From NCBI RefSeq assembly GCF_900113335.1, contig NZ_FOOX01000015.1, positions 62,001 through 126,000 of the forward strand: DNA of 64,000 nucleotides, in the 5' to 3' direction. The notes beneath the pieces are model-generated. The model made no database searches and was not told the origin of the DNA. It was given only the letters and a program-made list of their open reading frames with translations. Shown here one piece after another: positions 52,790-61,337 of the stretch. The DNA is from Desulfotruncus arcticus DSM 17038. Lineage in GTDB: Bacteria; Bacillota; Desulfotomaculia; Desulfotomaculales; Desulfallaceae. The position numbers and the translations under genes are program-made. Every line of letters begins with the position of its first letter. Position 1 is the first letter of the stretch.

Positions 52790-55700
52790 TTGGGACGTAA
52801 AAGTTTTTTAATCGTGGCGCTGACAGCATGCTTAATTCTGGCTATGTCGGGTTACGCAATGGCATCCGGTTTCACTGACATTAAAGGCCACTGGGCCGAG
52901 TTGCAAATAAACGAGTGGGCGAATGATGGTCTGGCAGGCGGCTATGATGATGGCACCTTCAGACCCAATAGCGAAGTATCCCGGGCGGAATTTGTCTCTC
53001 TGGTCAACCGAGCTTTTAATTTGGGAAACCAAGATACTGCCGATGCCGGATTTAATGATGTTAAAACCGGTAAGTGGTACTACAAAGATGTCAATATAGC
53101 CAAAGCAGCGGGGTACATCGGAGGCTATACCGATGGCACCTTCAAACCCGAGCAAACTATCACCCGCCAGGAAGTGGCCAGCATATTAGTGCGGTTGTCA
53201 GGTTTGGAGCAAACTACGGACGGGCTTGGTCAATTTGCCGACTCTTCAACTTTTGCGGCATGGTCTCGCGGCAGCATTGGCGCTGTGACCCAAGCAAAGT
53301 TGATGGGTGGTTTCCCGGATAAAACTTTTAAGCCGGCTAACAGTATTACAAGGGCGGAGACGGTTGTAACTCTTGATCGCGCATTGGATAAAGATGATGG
53401 CGATAAAGTTACCACTGAAAGTGCAATAGAAGGAAAAGTAACTTTTAACGATAAGGCTGTGGAAGGAGCCGAAGTCCATGTTTTCAAGGCGGGTAGCTTT
53501 GAGGTTTTAGGAGAAACCAAGACCGATAAAGACGGAAAATATAAAGTGGTCCTTGATGCCGGTGATTATGATATAACAGCTTCAACCGATCAACAAGTTG
53601 CTTATATTGACAGCGTTAAGATAACAAACAATCAAATATCGACGGCTGACTTAAAATTGGTAAAAGCTGCTGTTTTGAAAGGTAAATTATTAGATAAAAA
53701 CGATAGAGCTGTTAAAAATGCCACCATTCTGTTCACTACCAACCCCACTTTTGTAAGCGTGACCGGTAGTCGCGGTGAATATACCATTGCGGTATTACCT
53801 GACAGGACATATACTGTCCGGGCTTTTAACCCTAAAAAACCAGCTCAGGGACCGGAAATTTTAAAAGAAAACATGCAAGTTGACACAGCGGGAGAACATG
53901 CTATTAAAACCTTAAACGCACCGTTTTCAGTTTCATCTGCCGGTGGCGGCGGTGGCGGTGGCGGTGGCGGTGGCAGCATTGACGACGACAATGATGACGA
54001 CGACAACGATCCCGGTGGACCTACGACGGTAAAAATAAAGAGTATTAGTATTTCACCTGATGCTGATCGCCTGACCATAGGAGTGGGTGAACAAGAATCA
54101 CTAAAGGCAATTTTAAATCCTTCCAATACTACGCAAACCGGTGTTGATTGGACTGTAATCAGCGGTCAGGATAAAGTCTCGTTGAATAAAAACAAAACAA
54201 CGGCGACTGTTGAAGGTTCAGCACCGGGAGATGCCCTGGTTAAAGTCGTTTCAACCGCAAATAGCTCTATTCAAGACACAATTGATATACAGGTTGTTAA
54301 AGTTCAGGAAGTAGATGTTACACCTGGCACGCCAAAAGATTTGGACGAGAGTAGTGAACCTGTAAAAGTTAAAACAAAAGTTACTTTGGGCGGAAAAGAG
54401 ATCCCTCTGGCTGTAGTTTTACCAAATGTTCAGGCAGGTACAACCATGACTATAGAGGAAGTGCCGACCGATGCAGACCCGGGTGATGATCTGCTGGCTT
54501 TTGTCGGTTTGAATTTAACAATTAGTACCCCTGGTGTGGAAGTAACTGTGGAATTGCCAGTACCGGATGGTTTAACCGTTGATGATGCGGGGGCGTTCCA
54601 CTATAACGGTGCAGTATGGGAATACAGGGAGGCAACAATTATTAACGGGAAGTTGGTATTCACCACCCAACTGAGTCCTGTTGCCGTGTCGAAAAAAATG
54701 CCGGCCCCGAAGGATTTAAAAGCAACTGTTGATGGCAGTTCAGTAAATTTAAGTTGGACTGCGGCGCCAAAAGGCAGCAGTAATGATAAGATAACTGTCA
54801 GCTATGATGTTTTCAGGGATAACACTAAAATTGCGTCTGCTATTGTTGCTACAACATATACGGATGCGGATTTGGAATCGGGTGAATACACCTATTACGT
54901 TAAAGCGTATAGAAATGTGGAGGCAGGTAATTCGGGTAATGTAATTAAATTTGAGTCGGCCCCGTCAGACAGTGTGACAGCGGTAGTCGGAACCGGAGCA
55001 GGCGCTCCTAAAATAAATAAATTTGCCGGTATAGCTCCTGATAACGAAAATTCAATTGATGTGCCTTTAAAAGAAATAAACACCCAAACCAGCATAGAGG
55101 TTAGCCAAGATTGCACTCTGAAGTTAACTTTGGTAGGGTTGGACTCTTACGGCGAATTTACCTTAAAATCCGGATCAAACGATATTAGTAATATTCTGGT
55201 CCCGAATGTTAATATTTCGACGGAGGATTTAACTACTTTATTTAAAGCTTTAAAGAAAATTGATTCGGCTACTGTGAATTCAATCATTGCCGATATTGAC
55301 TTCAGCGGTTTGTTTAATACAATTAATGAAGCCAGTGACCAAACCAAAGGATCCGTCTTGACCGCGTCTAACTTTACCAACGCTTTTAAAGCGGCAAAAA
55401 GTGCGCCGGCTGGATATAAAAGCAGCTTACTAAACGATATGAAGACAATCATACCCATGGTAATTAACAGTGAAAATAAAACAACGATTATAAAAGCGAT
55501 CAAATCGGAGGCGCTGCTATCGGTGCTTGAAGACAAGGAGGCCTTGTGGGAGGCCATCTTAAACGATGACATATCCGGTATAGATTTTTCCGGAATTTTC
55601 AATTCCATAACCAATGCGGATGACATTACACAAAATGCCATCATTGAGGCGATTGACTTCAAAACTTTGTTTGATGAAATCAATAAGCTCGATGCAGAAA

Positions 55701-56008
55701 CCAGAAGTGAGATCTTTGAGGCGATCAACTTTACCACCCTGTTCAACGCTATCAAAGAGTCCACCGATACTGAGGCCAAACAAGCCTTTATTACTGAAGA
55801 TGTGCCCAATATGATTGCAACCATTGCCAGTGATAATCAAATCGACCGCTTGGAGTTAATTAAATCCTTAAATTTAAACCAAGTTAAAATCGAAAGCTTG
55901 TTTGACTGGCTGAAAACTATCGGCGGTAATCCGGATGTTGTGGCACTAACCGCCGAAGTAAGCAATAATAATGGAGCAACAACATACAATATCACCATCG
56001 CTAAATAG
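52790..56008 (+). CDS. Large SLH surface protein with Ig-like domains and helical repeats
   Basis: 1072 residues. TTG 52790 is preferred, with GAAGGAG nine bases upstream; a GTG at 52772 is the alternative. Signal peptide, then three SLH motifs (~25-200; for example ASGFTDIKGHWAELQINEWA). Two carboxypeptidase-regulatory-like beta domains follow (GKVTFNDKAVEGAEVHVFKA; GKLLDKNDRAVKNATILFTT), then a poly-Gly/Asp linker, a BIG2-like Ig domain (SISPDADRLTIGVGEQESLK), a second beta region, and an FN3-like domain (ATVDGSSVNLSWTAAPKGSS). The last ~280 residues contain helical repeats with I-D-F-x-x-L-F-x-x-I cores. It probably binds pyruvylated wall polymer by the SLH end, with the rest outward. The helical repeats are unassigned. 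Confidence 0.85.
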   Translation: MGRKSFLIVALTACLILAMSGYAMASGFTDIKGHWAELQINEWANDGLAGGYDDGTFRPNSEVSRAEFVSLVNRAFNLGNQDTADAGFNDVKTGKWYYKDVNIAKAAGYIGGYTDGTFKPEQTITRQEVASILVRLSGLEQTTDGLGQFADSSTFAAWSRGSIGAVTQAKLMGGFPDKTFKPANSITRAETVVTLDRALDKDDGDKVTTESAIEGKVTFNDKAVEGAEVHVFKAGSFEVLGETKTDKDGKYKVVLDAGDYDITASTDQQVAYIDSVKITNNQISTADLKLVKAAVLKGKLLDKNDRAVKNATILFTTNPTFVSVTGSRGEYTIAVLPDRTYTVRAFNPKKPAQGPEILKENMQVDTAGEHAIKTLNAPFSVSSAGGGGGGGGGGGSIDDDNDDDDNDPGGPTTVKIKSISISPDADRLTIGVGEQESLKAILNPSNTTQTGVDWTVISGQDKVSLNKNKTTATVEGSAPGDALVKVVSTANSSIQDTIDIQVVKVQEVDVTPGTPKDLDESSEPVKVKTKVTLGGKEIPLAVVLPNVQAGTTMTIEEVPTDADPGDDLLAFVGLNLTISTPGVEVTVELPVPDGLTVDDAGAFHYNGAVWEYREATIINGKLVFTTQLSPVAVSKKMPAPKDLKATVDGSSVNLSWTAAPKGSSNDKITVSYDVFRDNTKIASAIVATTYTDADLESGEYTYYVKAYRNVEAGNSGNVIKFESAPSDSVTAVVGTGAGAPKINKFAGIAPDNENSIDVPLKEINTQTSIEVSQDCTLKLTLVGLDSYGEFTLKSGSNDISNILVPNVNISTEDLTTLFKALKKIDSATVNSIIADIDFSGLFNTINEASDQTKGSVLTASNFTNAFKAAKSAPAGYKSSLLNDMKTIIPMVINSENKTTIIKAIKSEALLSVLEDKEALWEAILNDDISGIDFSGIFNSITNADDITQNAIIEAIDFKTLFDEINKLDAETRSEIFEAINFTTLFNAIKESTDTEAKQAFITEDVPNMIATIASDNQIDRLELIKSLNLNQVKIESLFDWLKTIGGNPDVVALTAEVSNNNGATTYNITIAK
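53941..53974 (+). repeat. (GGTGGC)n microsatellite coding the poly-Gly linker
   Basis: Five or so GGTGGC/GGCGGT hexamers encode eleven Gly residues between the stalk-proximal domains and the Asp-rich linker. Slippage would change the linker in units of two residues without a frameshift. Confidence 0.85.
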
Positions 56009-56035
56009 TGCCAGGCACCAAACTTATTAACTTAT
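56008..56035. repeat. Copy of the GTGCCAGGCACCAAACTTATTAACTTAT element
   Basis: Starts on the last base of the SLH gene's stop codon. It is identical over 28 bases to the copy at 57863 after the paralogous gene. Confidence 0.85.
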
Positions 56036-56040
56036 TTTAT

Positions 56041-56075
56041 TCAGCCGGGTAAGTTCCATGCGAATTGCCCGGCTG
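56041..56075 (+). terminator. Terminator after the large SLH gene
   Basis: TCAGCCGGGTAA pairs with TTGCCCGGCTGA (G-T tolerated) around GTTCCATGCGA, then GTTCTTCTG. The loop is shared with the terminator after the next SLH gene. Confidence 0.7.
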
Positions 56076-56084
56076 AGTTCTTCT

Positions 56085-56103
56085 GTGCCAGGCACCTAAC
56101 TTA
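56085..56103. repeat. GTGCCAGGCACCTAACTTA element copy
   Basis: A third copy in this 100-base gap region, with T for A after the palindrome. Confidence 0.8.
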
Positions 56104-56242
56104 ATGACAGATTTGTTACATGAACCGCTCCTGTTTAATCCCGGTTAAAGCAGGAAGTGGCAATAACCGGGTGGAATATATTAACGCAGGTTATTTTACA
56201 ACAAACGACAATAAATTCGAAAATAAGGAGGTACAAGCAGGT

Positions 56243-57829
56243 ATGACCAAAAAGACCATAGGTGTAATATTATTGACAATGTTGCTGCTGTTGACCCTAA
56301 GTGGTTATGCCCTGGCAGCCGGTTTCACCGATTTGCAGGATCACTGGGCGGCAGGGCAAATAAACAAATGGGTGGATCAAGGACTGGCCGGCGGATACGA
56401 CGACGGCACTTTTAAGCCCGACCGCCAGGTTAGCAGGGCGGAATTTGTTGCTCTGGTCAACCGCGCGTTTAAAATTGAGCAAAGCAACTCAGGTGTGAAT
56501 CTTTCTGATGTCAAAACTGGAAACTGGTATTACGATGATGTGGCGGCTGCAACTGCCGCGGGTTATATCGGCGGATATGCCGACGGCACCTTCAGACCCA
56601 ACCAAATTATCACCCGTCAGGAAGTAGCCGGTGTTTTGGTACGCTTACTTAAGCTTACCCCGGAAACTGAAGGGATTGATAATTTCGCAGACGCCGGGCA
56701 AATTGCCCAATGGGCCCGCGGCAATATCGGCGCAGTGGTCCGGGAAAGCTTGATGAAAGGTATGCCGGATAACTCATTTGCACCGCAAAAAGGCATCAGC
56801 AGGGCGGAGGCGATAGTTTCCCTGGACCGGGCGCTGGGTTATCTGCCGGATGCCGCTGCGCCTGGTGAACCCCAATCTACAAAAGCAACTAGTATTGACG
56901 GTAAAGTAACTTATAATAGTGCGGCCGTGCCCAATGCCGTGGTTAAAATATATCAGGCTGACGGCTATGAAGTATTGGCTTCCACCCAAACCGATTCCAG
57001 CGGTCATTTTAAATTTAACCTGGAACCGGGTAAATATGATTTGACAGCTACCACCGACAAGGAAGTTGCTTATAAAAGTGACGTGCAGGTAACCGGCGAT
57101 TCCATGACCGGTGTTGATCTGTCGATGCAAGAGGCCGCTGTAGTTACCGGTATCTTGAAAGACAAGAACGGTAAACCGGTCAAAAATGCAACTCTTATTT
57201 TTACCACCAACCCTACTTTTACAGTCAGTACTGATGGCAGTGGTAAATATACCGCAGTATTGCTGAAGGATCGTAAATATCAGGTCCGCTGCACAATAGA
57301 CGGCAAGGTGACACAAATAGAGGAAGATTTACAGGTAGGTAATGCCGGGCAGCAAGAAATAGCTTTAAGCACGAAGGACGCTACCGGTTCATCCGCCTCA
57401 GGCGGTGGCGGCGGCAGCAGTGATGAAAGCAGTGAAGAAAACGGTGATGAAAGCGATACGGACGACGATTCCTCCCCAACCGAAAAAGCTCCGGTAGTAA
57501 ATTCAGTAACCTTTACGGTGGACGGCAGCCCGGTTACGGTAACAGGCTCAAACAATAGATTTAACGTTAATTTAACCGGGTATTCGAATAACTCTAAATT
57601 CACCGGTATTACTGTAAACGCGTCGAATGATGCAAGTAAAGCCAAGGTTAGTTTGCTTGGCGTTTCCAAAGAAATAACTTTCAATCAAGGGGTGGGCTCC
57701 TTTTCCTATCCAATGACCCTGAGTGAATTGAAGATGGCGCTTGAAATATATGGAAGTAACACAATACCCATCACTGTCACCGGCAAAACGGGCTTGACAT
57801 CGAATGTCACGGTAAATATAACTATATAA
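56243..57829 (+). CDS. SLH surface protein, paralogue of the upstream gene
   Basis: 528 residues from ATG 56243, behind AAGGAGGT; the upstream in-frame ATG at 56120 has no ribosome site. Plan: signal peptide, three SLH motifs (AAGFTDLQDHWAAGQINKWV; GGYADGTFRPNQIITRQEVA), two regulatory-like beta domains (GKVTYNSAAVPNAVVKIYQA; GILKDKNGKPVKNATLIFTT), a Gly/Ser/Glu/Asp linker, and a C-terminal ~110-residue Ig-like domain (VNSVTFTVDGSPVTVTGSNN). The first ~310 residues match the preceding protein closely; the C-terminus is unrelated. Gene duplication followed by domain replacement is likely. Confidence 0.87.
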   Translation: MTKKTIGVILLTMLLLLTLSGYALAAGFTDLQDHWAAGQINKWVDQGLAGGYDDGTFKPDRQVSRAEFVALVNRAFKIEQSNSGVNLSDVKTGNWYYDDVAAATAAGYIGGYADGTFRPNQIITRQEVAGVLVRLLKLTPETEGIDNFADAGQIAQWARGNIGAVVRESLMKGMPDNSFAPQKGISRAEAIVSLDRALGYLPDAAAPGEPQSTKATSIDGKVTYNSAAVPNAVVKIYQADGYEVLASTQTDSSGHFKFNLEPGKYDLTATTDKEVAYKSDVQVTGDSMTGVDLSMQEAAVVTGILKDKNGKPVKNATLIFTTNPTFTVSTDGSGKYTAVLLKDRKYQVRCTIDGKVTQIEEDLQVGNAGQQEIALSTKDATGSSASGGGGGSSDESSEENGDESDTDDDSSPTEKAPVVNSVTFTVDGSPVTVTGSNNRFNVNLTGYSNNSKFTGITVNASNDASKAKVSLLGVSKEITFNQGVGSFSYPMTLSELKMALEIYGSNTIPITVTGKTGLTSNVTVNITI

Positions 57830-57862
57830 TTAGTAGTTGGTTAGTTGGTTAGAACTAACAAG

Positions 57863-57890
57863 GTGCCAGGCACCAAACTTATTAACTTAT
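57863..57890. repeat. Copy of the GTGCCAGGCACCAAACTTATTAACTTAT element
   Basis: Identical over 28 bases to the copy at 56008, again just after an SLH gene and before a matching terminator. Confidence 0.85.
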
Positions 57891-57908
57891 GCCAATATGC
57901 AAAATACA

Positions 57909-57951
57909 ATAAAAAGGCCGGGCAGTTCCATGCGGATTGCCCGGCCTTTTT
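57909..57951. terminator. Bidirectional terminator, 16-base stem
   Basis: ATAAAAAGGCCGGGCA pairs with TGCCCGGCCTTTTTAT. Flanking A and T runs serve both the SLH gene and the convergent hepT-like gene. Confidence 0.88.
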
Positions 57952-57987
57952 ATCGGTTACCTTTTATTTTGTTTTAATGGGTAACAA

Positions 57988-58327
57988 TTACCTCTCCGCG
58001 ATTATTCGCTTGATTATCGATACTAACGAAGGCAAAGATTCACGTATTGTCATCCAGACTATCTTGAGGTCAACACGAAAATACTCATGCGCCATGATGT
58101 TGCGCATTCCTTTCATCTCAAACCATGGGACTTCTGGATACATGGACAAAATGTCATCGGGGATGTGGTTTGCTGCTTCTCCAATTATCTCAAGGTTTCT
58201 AACTACGGCGTCTATTATCATACTATTTGCAGCGAACCCTTCAAAGGTCAGGTCCTCGGTGTATCGCTGGATTTTCGTAATTGATTCCAATATGTCACTT
58301 GAGGTATAGGCGAGCGTCTCTTGTCAT
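57988..58327 (-). pseudogene. HepT-like HEPN RNase gene with +1 frameshift
   Basis: The ATG at 58327 overlaps the NTase stop (ATGA) and reads MTRDARLYLK, then TGA. Skipping one base (T, complement of 58297) restores the expected D-I-L-E-S-I-T-K-I-Q-R-Y-T and the rest of a normal HepT, including the RNase motif R-N-I-M-A-H-E-Y near the C-terminus. In the current state only a 10-residue peptide is made from the natural start; TTG 58290 could give a protein lacking the first helix. Either a broken toxin, or a site of frameshifting: the context is AAG-TGA-C, like the prfB shift. HEPN toxins cut RNA; the partner NTase is intact. Confidence 0.8.
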
Positions 58328-58605
58328 ATGTATAACACCTCTTGCAGAACCCGGTCCTTTATCAAGGGTTTTAACGCTTCTATCGTAACCAAGTCGACTT
58401 TTCGGCCAAGGATCTCTGTCAGATGATGCTGCAATCGAATGAAGTGAAACAGATCCACGCAGCCGCTAAATTCAACTAGTACATCAACATCGCTCGATTC
58501 ATCGGCTTCGCCCCGGGCAAACGAACCAAAGACTCCGATCCTGGAAACCCGGTAAGTATCACGTAATTCAGGCATATGCTCTCGTATGAACTCCGTCGGA
58601 TTCAC
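58324..58605 (-). CDS. MntA-like nucleotidyltransferase antitoxin
   Basis: 93 residues from a GTG at 58605, with GGAGG seven bases upstream; an in-frame ATG at 58623 precedes that site. The minimal NTase core VSRIGVFGSFARGEADESSD continues D-V-D-V-L-V-E-F (G-S-x10-D-x-D intact), and the third Asp lies in ILGRKVDLVTIEAL. It would AMPylate a HepT partner, whose gene overlaps by four bases and is frameshifted. Retaining an intact antitoxin beside a broken toxin is a common end-state. Confidence 0.9.
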   Translation of the reverse strand: MNPTEFIREHMPELRDTYRVSRIGVFGSFARGEADESSDVDVLVEFSGCVDLFHFIRLQHHLTEILGRKVDLVTIEALKPLIKDRVLQEVLYI

Positions 58606-58712
58606 ACTAATTCCTCCAATCATTTAGGTGGAGATATATATCTAGTAAATTTTGGTATACAGCAAAAATACCATACCTATTAAGGCAAGTCAAGAATAGA
58701 AGAAGAAATATC

Positions 58713-58746
58713 AAACATACAGGTGTCTGGCACCTTATGTTTTTTT
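58713..58746 (+). terminator. Hairpin with T-run upstream of csaB
   Basis: AAACATA-C-AGGTG pairs with CACCT-TATGTTT over TCTGG, then TTTT. No plus-strand gene lies just upstream, so it may be a leader terminator or a captured dispersed palindrome. The core AGGTGTCTGGCACCT is a variant of the window's GTGCCAGGCACC motif. Confidence 0.6.
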
Positions 58747-58851
58747 AAGGCTTGCCTGGACACGGTATGTGATATAAATTAATATAAGCACAACAGGAAC
58801 AGCTACCGGGTGAAGAAGGTATTTTTAGAAGTGCTTTAAGAAGGTGTATAT

Positions 58852-59964
58852 ATGGTGCAAAGAATAGTAATATCCGGCTATTACGGGTTTGACAACCTAG
58901 GGGACGAGGCGGTGCTTTACAGTATGCTGCTTACCCTGCGCAAGATCATCCCCGATCTGGACATAACCGTACTTTCCAACAATCCGGCAGCCACGGCGCG
59001 AGACTACGGGGTGCGGGCGGTAGACAGGTGGAAAATCAGAGAAGCAGCCGGCGCGCTCCGTAAAGCCGACCTGCTGGTAAGCGGCGGGGGAAGCCTCCTC
59101 CAGGACGTTACCGGGCTGCAGAGCCTGCTTTATTACCTGGGAGTAATTTGGCTGGCCCGCCTGCTGGGCCGGCCGGTGATGTATTATGCCCAGGGTATCG
59201 GCCCGGTTAACACCAAAGCCGGAAGACGTCTGGTAGGGCTGACCACCCGGGGCGTCAGGGCCGTCACGGTGCGGGATGAGGAATCCATGCACGATCTGCG
59301 GGCCATGGGTGTAAATCGGGCCATCGAAGTCACCGCCGATCCGGTACTGGGACTGCAGCCCGAAGACATCGACCTGGCGGAAGGGACAAAAATCCTTCAG
59401 CATTACGGGGTAAAGCCGGGCACGGGGGTGGTGGGTGTGGCCATCCGCTCATTACCCGGCAGTGCCGTCTGGGAGATGGATTTGGCCCGTGCCCTCGACA
59501 GCCTGGTCAAAGCCGGGCGGACAGTGGTATTTATCCCCATGCAAAGCCCGGCGGATGTGGCAATCTCCCGTGAAGTGGCGGCGGCGATGCGGGAGTCCAG
59601 CATTATCATCAGTGAAAAGCTGAATGTGCCGCAGATGATATCTTTAATCGGCAACCTGGACCTGCTCCTGGGAATGCGCCTGCACGCCCTGATTTTTGCC
59701 GCTGTCTGCGGAGTGCCTCCGTTGGGGATTGTTTACGACCCCAAGGTTGAACGTTTTCTTAAAAGAATAGGCGTGGCGCCTGCGGGGCGTCCCGATGAAA
59801 TTAAAGGCGGGCACCTGGCGGGTCAGCTGGAACAGATGCTGGAAAACCGGTCCCGGGTTGCGGCCAACATGGTACACAAGCTGGAGCAGCTCCGCACTGC
59901 GGCCGCGCGCACAGCCCGCATCTTGGAGACAGAGATTGCCGCATTGCTCCGCTCTTCGCAATGA
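58852..59964 (+). CDS. csaB: Polysaccharide pyruvyl transferase CsaB
   Basis: 370 residues with AAGAAGG before the ATG. Signatures: RIVISGYYGFDNLGDEAVLY at the start, LLVSGGGSLLQDVTGLQSLL, RPVMYYAQGIGPVNTKAGRR, VTVRDEESMHDLRAMGV, and the C-terminal LLGMRLHALIFAAVCGVPPL. CsaB moves a pyruvate ketal from PEP onto secondary wall polymer, the feature SLH domains bind. Four SLH-type proteins in this window would depend on it. The position between SLH genes and the TagO-like gene supports that link. Confidence 0.93.
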   Translation: MVQRIVISGYYGFDNLGDEAVLYSMLLTLRKIIPDLDITVLSNNPAATARDYGVRAVDRWKIREAAGALRKADLLVSGGGSLLQDVTGLQSLLYYLGVIWLARLLGRPVMYYAQGIGPVNTKAGRRLVGLTTRGVRAVTVRDEESMHDLRAMGVNRAIEVTADPVLGLQPEDIDLAEGTKILQHYGVKPGTGVVGVAIRSLPGSAVWEMDLARALDSLVKAGRTVVFIPMQSPADVAISREVAAAMRESSIIISEKLNVPQMISLIGNLDLLLGMRLHALIFAAVCGVPPLGIVYDPKVERFLKRIGVAPAGRPDEIKGGHLAGQLEQMLENRSRVAANMVHKLEQLRTAAARTARILETEIAALLRSSQ

Positions 59965-60209
59965 CAATTAAGGAAATGCCGGATGATAATTTACGAAGCA
60001 TTGGCTGTATATGTAGTTGCATTGTTATAGCTGATTAAGGAAAATGGGAGCCTGGCGCAGCCGGGCAGACGAATACGACATAAACAGCTTGTATTTTACA
60101 TATTTAAGCTGATATCAAGCTTTTTTTGAATTTGTGTGACACCAACGCCGGTGTTACAATGAAGTTAAGTTTGTCTGATGCCGATTTTTACCGGCTGGAG
60201 GGATAATAT
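59965..60209. other. Gap between csaB and the tagO-like gene
   Basis: It holds a GGGAGCCTGGC...GCCGGGC stretch and the promoter at 60132. No gene seen. Confidence 0.5.
60132..60160 (+). promoter_or_regulatory. Promoter candidate with inverted repeat in spacer
   Basis: TTGTGT (60132-60137) and TACAAT (60155-60160) with a 17-base spacer. The segment TGACACC-AACGCC-GGTGTTA overlaps the spacer and -10 and forms a seven-base near-perfect inverted repeat, a possible operator for the tagO-like gene. Confidence 0.5.
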
Positions 60210-61304
60210 TTGGAAAAATATATAATGCCGCTTATTTTTGCGCTGATCCTTGGTTACGCAGTAACGCCGGCGGTCAAATTAATTGCCTTAAAAATCGGTG
60301 CCATTGACCGTCCGGACCCCCGTAAGGTGCATAAAGGCTTAATGCCCCGGATGGGCGGTTTGGCGGTGTACCTGGCTTTTACGGCGGCGGTGCTTCTATC
60401 TCCGGCAAGGGCCTATCCGGTTGTATGGGGATTACTGGCCGGTGCCACTATTATTGTTGCTCTGGGCATTTTAGACGACACCAGGGGCCTTTCCCCCAGA
60501 ATGAAGCTGCTGGGGCAAATACTGGCGGCGTATGTCGTCACTTACTTTGGAATTGAAGTATTATATATAACTAACCCGTTGACAGGTAAAATGTGGATGC
60601 TGGGAATGCTGAGCGTGCCGCTGACGCTGTTTTGGATTGTGGCCGTCACCAACGCGGTTAACCTTATTGATGGGTTGGACGGGCTTGCCGGAGGGGTTTC
60701 AAGCATAGCCGCCCTAACTATGGCGGCGGTGGCCTGGACCCAGTGGGGCAGCTCAGGCATAGCCGGAATGCCCGATATGGTAATGCTGTCACTGATTCTG
60801 GTGGCTGCGACCCTGGGCTTTTTAAAGCATAACTTTCACCCGGCTAAAATCTTTCTTGGGGATACTGGCTCCATGTTTTTGGGATTCTCTCTTGCGGTTA
60901 TGTCCATCATGAGTCTGACCAAAAGCGCCACAGCCGTATCTGTAATCATACCGCTGGTCATACTGGGCATACCGCTTTTAGACACTTTTTTTGCTATTAT
61001 TAGGCGCTTTCACAAACACCAGCCTATTTTTCAGCCCGACCGGGAGCATCTGCACCACCAGCTTATGGCTATGGGCTTGAGTCATAAGCAAACAGTACTT
61101 GTTATATACGGCCTGAGCGCTTTTCTAGGGATTAACGCGGTGGTATTGAACTTGATCAGCAGCGACCAGGCGCTGGTACTGCTGATTGTGCTGGCGGTAG
61201 TGGCGATATATTCAGCCAACCGTTTGGGCGTGCTGGGCGGCACCAGCCGCGCGGGGTTTAGGACAATTAAGAACTTAAAACGCCACAAGCCATCCAAAAT
61301 GTAA
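60210..61304 (+). CDS. Undecaprenyl-phosphate GlcNAc-1-phosphate transferase (TagO/WecA-like)
   Basis: 364 residues from a TTG with GGAGGG seven bases upstream. Eleven or so TM helices with the family's cytoplasmic loop motifs: DRPDPRKVHKGLMPRMGGLA, then LGILDDTRGLSPRMKLLGQI, AVTNAVNLIDGLDGLAGGVS, HPAKIFLGDTGSMFLGFS and the HIHH-like PDREHLHHQLMAMGLS. It makes undecaprenyl-PP-GlcNAc, the lipid used by TagA upstream. The H-x-H-H region and D-D pair mark it as active. Confidence 0.93.
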   Translation: MEKYIMPLIFALILGYAVTPAVKLIALKIGAIDRPDPRKVHKGLMPRMGGLAVYLAFTAAVLLSPARAYPVVWGLLAGATIIVALGILDDTRGLSPRMKLLGQILAAYVVTYFGIEVLYITNPLTGKMWMLGMLSVPLTLFWIVAVTNAVNLIDGLDGLAGGVSSIAALTMAAVAWTQWGSSGIAGMPDMVMLSLILVAATLGFLKHNFHPAKIFLGDTGSMFLGFSLAVMSIMSLTKSATAVSVIIPLVILGIPLLDTFFAIIRRFHKHQPIFQPDREHLHHQLMAMGLSHKQTVLVIYGLSAFLGINAVVLNLISSDQALVLLIVLAVVAIYSANRLGVLGGTSRAGFRTIKNLKRHKPSKM

Positions 61305-61337
61305 TCCATCGCTAATTAAACAACTAAAGCGATTAAC

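Noticed and set aside
55147..55824. 225-residue minus-strand open frame inside the large SLH gene
   Set aside because: Complement of the helical-repeat coding region; hydrophobic Ser/Leu/Ile composition arises from antisense reading.
56120..56242. N-terminal extension of the second SLH protein from the ATG at 56120
   Set aside because: No ribosome site there, and a strong AAGGAGGT precedes the ATG at 56243, where a normal signal peptide begins.
57845..58309. 154-residue plus-strand open frame
   Set aside because: It covers the terminator and lies antisense to the hepT-like gene; composition and absence of a ribosome site mark it as a shadow.
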